From: Enhydrobacter sp.
GTDB taxonomy: Bacteria; Pseudomonadota; Alphaproteobacteria; Reyranellales; Reyranellaceae
Assembly (NCBI GenBank): GCA_025808875.1
Contig: CP075528.1
Location: forward strand, 310,001 to 374,000
DNA: 64,000 nucleotides
Direction of reading: 5' to 3'
A model generated the notes under the pieces. That model saw only the letters and a list, made by a program, of their open reading frames with translations, was not told the origin of the DNA and searched no databases. Positions 59,946 to 64,000 of this stretch are shown in pieces; positions within the stretch are counted from its first letter, which is position 1; each line of letters opens with the position of its first letter. Both the position numbers and the translations under genes were made by a program.

Positions 59946-60983
59946 ATGCGTATTTTCACCACACTCCCGCAGGAAGACCTGCGCAAGGTCGGCCCGGCCG
60001 CCCGCCAAATCGAGGCGGACGGCTACACCGGCGTCGCCACGCAGGAAAATCGCCACGACCCGTTCCTGTCGCTCGCCGTGGCCGGGGCGGCGACCGAGCG
60101 CATCGAGTTGCACACCAGCGTCGCCATCGCCTTCGCGCGCTCGCCCATGGTCTGCGCCAATGTCGGCTGGGATCTCGCCGCCAGCACCGGCGGACGCTTC
60201 ACCCTCGGTCTGGGCAGCCAGGTGCGGGCCCACAACGAGAAGCGCTTCTCGGTGCCGTGGTCGGCGCCGGCGCCGCGCATGCGCGAGTACGTGCAGGCAG
60301 TGCGGGCGATCTGGGCCGCCTGGAAGGGCGACGGCAAGCTCCGATACGAGGGCAAGCACTATCGCTTCACGCTGATGACGCCCAACTTCACGCCCGAGCC
60401 CTACGACGCGCCGGCGCCGCGCATCGGCATCGCCGCCGTCGGCCCGGCCACGATGAAGGTGGCGGCCGAGGAATGCGACAGCGTGAAGCTCCACGTCTTC
60501 TGCACGCGCAAGTATCTCGAGGAGAGCATCCTGCCGATCATCGAGGCGGGCCTCACCACGGCTGGCCGCAAGCGCGAGGATTTCGAGATCACCGGCGGCG
60601 GCTTCGTCGTCACCGGCAAGGACGACGCGGCAGTGGCGAAACTCTTCGACTGGGTGCGCTACCGGGTGGCCTTCTACGGCTCGACTCCGGCCTACTGGCC
60701 GGTCTTCGACGCGCATGGGCTGGGCGATCTCGGTCGCAAGCTCAACGCCATGACCAAGGCCGGCCAGTGGGACAAGATCGCGGGCGAGGTGTCTGACGAC
60801 GTCGTTCATCTCTTCGCCGCCGTCGGCCGCCACGACCAGATCGCCGGGGCGATCGAGGCGCGCTTCGGCGGGCTGGTCGATGCGATCGGCGCCAGCGCCA
60901 ATTCGTCCAGGCCGGCCGATCTGCCGCCTGGCCTGATCCAGGACCTGAAGAGGATTCCGACACGCTATCGCGCGGCGGCGTAG
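59946..60983 (+). CDS. LLM-class oxidoreductase, TIGR03617-like
   Basis: A 345-aa luciferase-like enzyme closely related to the one at 33329. It starts MRIFTTLPQEDLRKVGPAAR; shared segments are EADGYTGVATQENRHDPFL, ELHTSVAIAFARSPMVC, GRFTLGLGSQVRAHNEKRF and MREYVQAVRAIWAAW. Its N-terminus is about 15 residues shorter. ATG at 59946 has AGGAA touching it, so TTG at 59937 (adding three residues) cannot be excluded. It is divergent from vapBC, and its start lies within 50 bases of the vapBC operator. Members of this group are often F420-associated; cofactor not proven. Confidence 0.86.
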   Translation: MRIFTTLPQEDLRKVGPAARQIEADGYTGVATQENRHDPFLSLAVAGAATERIELHTSVAIAFARSPMVCANVGWDLAASTGGRFTLGLGSQVRAHNEKRFSVPWSAPAPRMREYVQAVRAIWAAWKGDGKLRYEGKHYRFTLMTPNFTPEPYDAPAPRIGIAAVGPATMKVAAEECDSVKLHVFCTRKYLEESILPIIEAGLTTAGRKREDFEITGGGFVVTGKDDAAVAKLFDWVRYRVAFYGSTPAYWPVFDAHGLGDLGRKLNAMTKAGQWDKIAGEVSDDVVHLFAAVGRHDQIAGAIEARFGGLVDAIGASANSSRPADLPPGLIQDLKRIPTRYRAAA

Positions 60984-60987
60984 CGGC

Positions 60988-61019
60988 AAAAAGAAAAGCC
61001 CTCGCTTCGCAGCGAGGGC
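60988..61019 (-). terminator. Intrinsic terminator of the atp operon
   Basis: On the minus strand GCCCTCGCT, loop GCGA, AGCGAGGGC is followed by TTTTCTTTTT. It lies 50 bases after the atpF stop and is the clearest rho-independent terminator in the window. Confidence 0.88.
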
Positions 61020-61068
61020 CATAGGTAGCCCGCGATTGTTGTGTGCGGGCGATCCGTGTGCCGGAAGG

Positions 61069-61587
61069 TCAGTGCAGGCGGTGTGGCAGTTCGGCGATCG
61101 CCTGGTCGACCAGCGCCTGGGTATTGCCGCTGCCGACCTGCTCGCGCAGCAGCGAGCGGGTGGCGCTCAGCGCCACATCGACGGCTGCGTCGCGCACCTG
61201 CTTGGTGGCGGCCGCCTCGGCCTGGGAAATGCGGTCCTTCGCCTGCTGCTCGCGCAGGGCAATGGCATTCTCGAGGCTGGTCTTGGCCCGCGCCTGCATG
61301 CGCTCGACCTCCTCGCGAGCCTGCTTGACGATGGCCTCTGCCTCGGCCGCGGCCTGTGCCAGCGTGCCCTCGGCATCGGCCTTGGCCTTCTGGGCGTCGA
61401 GCCGCAGCCGCTCGGCGTCGGCCAGCGCCCTGGAGATCGCCTCGGCGCGCTTGTCGAGCATGCCCGAGACGCGCGACCACAGCGCCTTGCCGACCAGCAC
61501 GAAGAACAGGACGAAGGCGACGGCGACCCAGAATGTCGAGTCGGAGAAGACGCCGCCGTCGGAGGCGGCGTAGGCCGTGCTGATCAT
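61069..61587 (-). CDS. atpF: ATP synthase F0 subunit b
   Basis: Peripheral stalk subunit, 172 aa. One N-terminal membrane helix (FWVAVAFVLFFVLVGKALW), then a long charged helix (DKRAEAISRALADAERLRLD, AQAAAEAEAIVKQAREEVER). The C-terminal part VALSATRSLLREQVGSGNTQ touches F1. ATG at 61587 overlaps the b' stop (ATGA). It is the last gene of the F0 operon here and is followed by the terminator. Confidence 0.95.
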   Translation of the reverse strand: MISTAYAASDGGVFSDSTFWVAVAFVLFFVLVGKALWSRVSGMLDKRAEAISRALADAERLRLDAQKAKADAEGTLAQAAAEAEAIVKQAREEVERMQARAKTSLENAIALREQQAKDRISQAEAAATKQVRDAAVDVALSATRSLLREQVGSGNTQALVDQAIAELPHRLH

Positions 61588-62162
61588 CGGCTGCCTCCCT
61601 TGACCGCCGCGGCGACCTTGACGTCGAGCGCCGCCGCGTCGGCCGGCTGGCCGGCCAGCTTGTGGTAGACGCTCTGCGCGATCTCGCCGGCCATCTGTTC
61701 GAGCCCGCTGAGAACCTGCGCGCGCTGATCGGCGATGCGCTTCTCGGCCTCGCCGATCCGGCCGCCGAGCCGCTCGCCGAGCGCCGCGAGCTGCGCAGTC
61801 GCGTGGGCGCTGTCGGCCTCGGCGCGCTCGCGCTGCAGGCGACGCGATTCCTCGCGGGCTTCCGCGAGGCGCTTCTCGTAGAGCGCGACGAGGGTGCGCG
61901 TATCCTCGTTGGCCTTCTCGGCCGCATCGAGGTCGGCCTGGATCATCGCCTGCCGGCGCTCGAGCGTGTCGGAGATGGCGGGGACCGCCATCCTCGACAT
62001 GATGAAGTACAGCACCGCGAAGGTGATCGCGAGCCAGACGAGCTGCGGCGCGTAATCGCCGAAGTCCAGCTGGGGCATGCCACCGCTCGCCGCATGGGTC
62101 GGGCTGATCGCCGCCAGGGTCGCGAGACCGGCGGCGACGGCGCTGTAGGTCAGTTTGTGCAT
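61584..62162 (-). CDS. atpG: ATP synthase F0 subunit b'
   Basis: Second peripheral-stalk subunit (b-prime, also called AtpF'/AtpX), 192 aa, present in alphaproteobacteria and cyanobacteria. An N-terminal signal-like stretch (YSAVAAGLATLAAISPTHAA) precedes the membrane helix LVWLAITFAVLYFIMSRMAV; the remaining ~120 residues are charged coiled coil. ATG at 62162 is chosen, with AGGA close by; a TTG at 62177 adds five residues. Some genomes use atpG for the F1 gamma subunit, so the symbol follows the b' convention only. Confidence 0.93.
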   Translation of the reverse strand: MHKLTYSAVAAGLATLAAISPTHAASGGMPQLDFGDYAPQLVWLAITFAVLYFIMSRMAVPAISDTLERRQAMIQADLDAAEKANEDTRTLVALYEKRLAEAREESRRLQRERAEADSAHATAQLAALGERLGGRIGEAEKRIADQRAQVLSGLEQMAGEIAQSVYHKLAGQPADAAALDVKVAAAVKGGSR

Positions 62163-62188
62163 GGTCCTGGGAGCCAAGCCTTGAGGGC

Positions 62189-62416
62189 TTAGAACACGAA
62201 CAGGATCATGAAGGCGATGACCAGCGCGAACAGCGCGACCGCCTCGGTGAGCGCGAAGCCCAGGAGCACGTTGCCGAACACGCGGGGGGCCGCTTCCGGA
62301 TTGCGCAGCGCGCCCGACACGAAGCTGCCGAAGATGTTGCCGATGCCGACGCCGACGCCCGCGAGGGCGATGGTGGCGAGGCCCGCACCGATGAGCTTGG
62401 CTGCAGAGGCGTCCAT
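62189..62416 (-). CDS. atpE: ATP synthase F0 subunit c
   Basis: Proton-carrying ring subunit, 75 aa. Two helices. The first has the [16 protein letters not shown] glycine run; the loop is RNPEAAPR; the second has the proton-binding glutamate E58 in [17 protein letters not shown] at 62416 has AAAGGATACTCAA upstream. It lies between atpB and b' in the usual order. Confidence 0.97.
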   Translation of the reverse strand: MDASAAKLIGAGLATIALAGVGVGIGNIFGSFVSGALRNPEAAPRVFGNVLLGFALTEAVALFALVIAFMILFVF

Positions 62417-62430
62417 TTGAGTATCCTTTC

Positions 62431-63159
62431 CTAGTGGCTGAGATGGATGGAGTCGTTGAGATAGAGGCAGGTCAGGATCGCGAAGACATAGGCCTGCAGG
62501 AAGGCGATCAGGAATTCCAGGCCGGTGAAGACCACGATGAAGGCGAGCGGCGCCCAGCCGCCGAGAATGCCCAGCATCACGACGAAGCCGCCGAACACCT
62601 TCAGCATGGTGTGGCCCGCCAGCATGTTGGCGAACAGCCGGATCGACAGGCTGAAGGGGCGGATGAAGTACGAAATGATCTCGATCGGCACCAGCAGCAG
62701 CAGCAGCACGAAGGGCACCCCCTTGGGCACGAACAGCGACAGGAAATGCGCGCCGTGGCGGGCAAAGCCGATGATCGTGACGCCGATGAACACCACCGCG
62801 GCCATCGCGAAAGTGACGACGATGTGGCTGGTCACCGTGAAGGAGTAGGGGATCATGCCCAGCAGGTTGCAGAGCAGGATGAAGACGAACAGGGTGAAGA
62901 TGAACGGGAAGTACTTCTTTCCGGCGTCTCCGACGTTGTCGCGCACCATGCCCGCCACGAACTCGTACCCGAGCTCGGCCACCGACTGCAGCCGGCCCGG
63001 CACCAAGGAGCGACGGCGCATGCCGTAGACGAAGAGAAAGGTGGCGCAAATGACCGCGATGGTCATCCAGAGCGCGGAATTGGTGTAGGACGCGTCGAGG
63101 CCGCCGATCTGGAAATTGAGCAGTCGCTTGATCTGGAACTGCTCCATCGGACTATGCAT
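62431..63159 (-). CDS. atpB: ATP synthase F0 subunit a
   Basis: Proton-channel stator subunit, 242 aa with five or six helices. The essential arginine is in [16 protein letters not shown]. Other markers are [39 protein letters not shown] and the C-terminal [23 protein letters not shown] at 63159 is used; another ATG four codons on (63147) is possible. It follows atpI by 31 bases. Confidence 0.97.
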   Translation of the reverse strand: MHSPMEQFQIKRLLNFQIGGLDASYTNSALWMTIAVICATFLFVYGMRRRSLVPGRLQSVAELGYEFVAGMVRDNVGDAGKKYFPFIFTLFVFILLCNLLGMIPYSFTVTSHIVVTFAMAAVVFIGVTIIGFARHGAHFLSLFVPKGVPFVLLLLLVPIEIISYFIRPFSLSIRLFANMLAGHTMLKVFGGFVVMLGILGGWAPLAFIVVFTGLEFLIAFLQAYVFAILTCLYLNDSIHLSH

Positions 63160-63190
63160 TCGTCGTCCCCACTCCGACGGCCGCAGCCCT

Positions 63191-63553
63191 TCAGGGCAGC
63201 TTCCGGTCCTTGTTCGCGTCGGCCTGCAGCGAGCGGATCGCCCGCCAGGCGTTGTTGGCGCCGGCGACGAACCCGACCAAGAGCATCGTCACCAAACCCC
63301 ACGGCGCCCAGCCCAACCAGCGGTCGAGCCAATAGCCGAGGAACCCCCCGACCAAAAGGCCCGCGATCATATCCACCAAGACGCGATAGGCAACGGCCGT
63401 TTGACGGTGCGACATTCCGCTTCCCTCGCCCTTTCCCGGCGCGGATTTCTCGACGTTGCGGCGTGCCTCGCGCAGCCGCGCGTCGATCTCGTCGGCGCGC
63501 TTGCGCTCGGCCTGTGGATCGTAGAACGGGTCGGGATTTTCCTTGTCCGTCAA
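63191..63553 (-). CDS. atpI: AtpI/AtpZ family F0 assembly protein
   Basis: A 120-aa protein with a charged N-terminus (DPQAERKRADEIDARLREAR) and two membrane helices (LVDMIAGLLVGGFLGYWLD and WGLVTMLLVGFVAGANNAWR). AtpI/AtpZ proteins help assemble the c ring or bind cations. TTG at 63553 is chosen: AAAAGG lies eight bases upstream. It leads the F0 operon. It is close behind the rhodanese-like gene (four bases). Confidence 0.88.
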   Translation of the reverse strand: MTDKENPDPFYDPQAERKRADEIDARLREARRNVEKSAPGKGEGSGMSHRQTAVAYRVLVDMIAGLLVGGFLGYWLDRWLGWAPWGLVTMLLVGFVAGANNAWRAIRSLQADANKDRKLP

Positions 63554-63557
63554 TTGG

Positions 63558-64000
63558 TTACCTTTTCATCACGGAGAACCGTGCATCGCCGTCCCGCGCC
63601 ACCTGAGGCACCAGATCGACTTCCCAGTCGAGATACTGGCGCATCGCCGCCTCGATATTCTCTTTGAAGTCATAAGGGCGATACCAGACGTCGGTGGGAG
63701 GATCGGCCATACGGGTGTGACCCGGCTCGATCGCGAGGCCCGCCTCGCGCCAGGCCTTCATGCCGCCCTTCAGGACCGCCACCGCCCGTCCGCCTGCTTC
63801 CTCGCCGACTTCCGGCGCGGCGAGGGCGGCGATCTCGCCATCGGGCGAAACGAGCACGATGCGCGTCGTGCCGGCCTGCCGGTTCAGCATCGCCGGCAAC
63901 GTGCGGCCGAGATTGGCGCGCACGGCGAACCACGCGCCCGGGATGTGGCCGTCGCGATAGCGCAGGCTGGTGTCGAGATCGACGACGAGGGTCGAGGCGC
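63558..64000 (-). CDS. Rhodanese-like domain protein (5' partial)
   Basis: The C-terminal ~147 residues of a rhodanese-domain protein; the frame is open to the right edge, so the start is outside. STLVVDLDTSLRYRDGHIPG is the first motif; GAWFAVRANL, then IVLVSPDGEIAALAAPEVGE and GRAVAVLKGGMKAWREAGLA follow. The expected active-site cysteine loop reads VSPDGEIA with no cysteine, so this domain is probably non-catalytic or one of several repeats. It precedes atpI by four bases on the same strand. Confidence 0.85.
   Translation of the reverse strand, partial: ASTLVVDLDTSLRYRDGHIPGAWFAVRANLGRTLPAMLNRQAGTTRIVLVSPDGEIAALAAPEVGEEAGGRAVAVLKGGMKAWREAGLAIEPGHTRMADPPTDVWYRPYDFKENIEAAMRQYLDWEVDLVPQVARDGDARFSVMKR

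Overview
The window is chromosomal DNA from a high-GC, gene-dense bacterium, most likely an alphaproteobacterium. The signs are an F0 ATP synthase operon with both b and b' subunits, a split glycine decarboxylase (gcvPA/gcvPB) behind a tandem glycine riboswitch, the ispH-thrB-rnhA order, and clustered infC, rpmI-rplT, pheST, thrS and lepA. The many LLM flavin enzymes, short-chain dehydrogenases and CoA-family enzymes suggest a metabolically broad soil or water organism. A closer placement (for example Reyranella-like) would be a guess. No phage, transposase or CRISPR array is visible.

Layout: 1-4.7 kb, dipeptide-type ABC transporter (5' truncated) followed by a CoA-transferase. 4.7-9 kb, minus-strand hydrolase, hydroxyisobutyrate-type dehydrogenase, SDR and enoyl-CoA hydratase, split by a 0.94-kb gap with phased short repeats. 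9-14 kb, K+ channel with a zinc ribbon and several envelope proteins of unknown function. 14-18 kb, glycosyltransferase, LLM enzyme and IlvD-family dehydratase. 18-23.5 kb, YciI/TetR/SDR group with a clear operator, MBL hydrolase, RidA protein, Rieske-flavodoxin fusion and a membrane protein. 23.6-25.6 kb, htpG. 25.6-27.5 kb, a lower-GC patch with an acetyltransferase, direct repeats, decayed tRNA pieces and tRNA-Ser(GGA). 27.5-30.7 kb, a divergent pair best read as selenoneine genes senA and senB. 30.8-34.4 kb, LLM, SMP-30 and Ddn-like enzymes. 34.4-44.1 kb, translation genes lepA, pheT, pheS, rplT, rpmI, infC and thrS, interrupted by a plus-strand SDR. 44.3-48.1 kb, secreted and glycosyltransferase genes, an alpha/beta hydrolase and a TPR protein. 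48.1-52.7 kb, rnhA, thrB, ispH, then CDGSH protein, lipoprotein and Fe-S reductase-like genes. 52.7-58.4 kb, LysE exporter, glycine riboswitch and gcvT-gcvH-gcvPA-gcvPB. 58.5-61 kb, a second LysE protein, vapBC and an LLM enzyme. 61-64 kb, atpI-B-E-F'-F on the minus strand with its terminator, behind a rhodanese gene cut by the window end.

Most operons are tightly packed, with ATGA, GTGA or TGATG overlaps implying translational coupling. Several starts are non-ATG: GTG for permease and ATPase genes, TTG for gcvT, ATA for infC, and probably ATT for the acetyltransferase. The most notable system is the sen pair, which predicts that this organism makes selenoneine.
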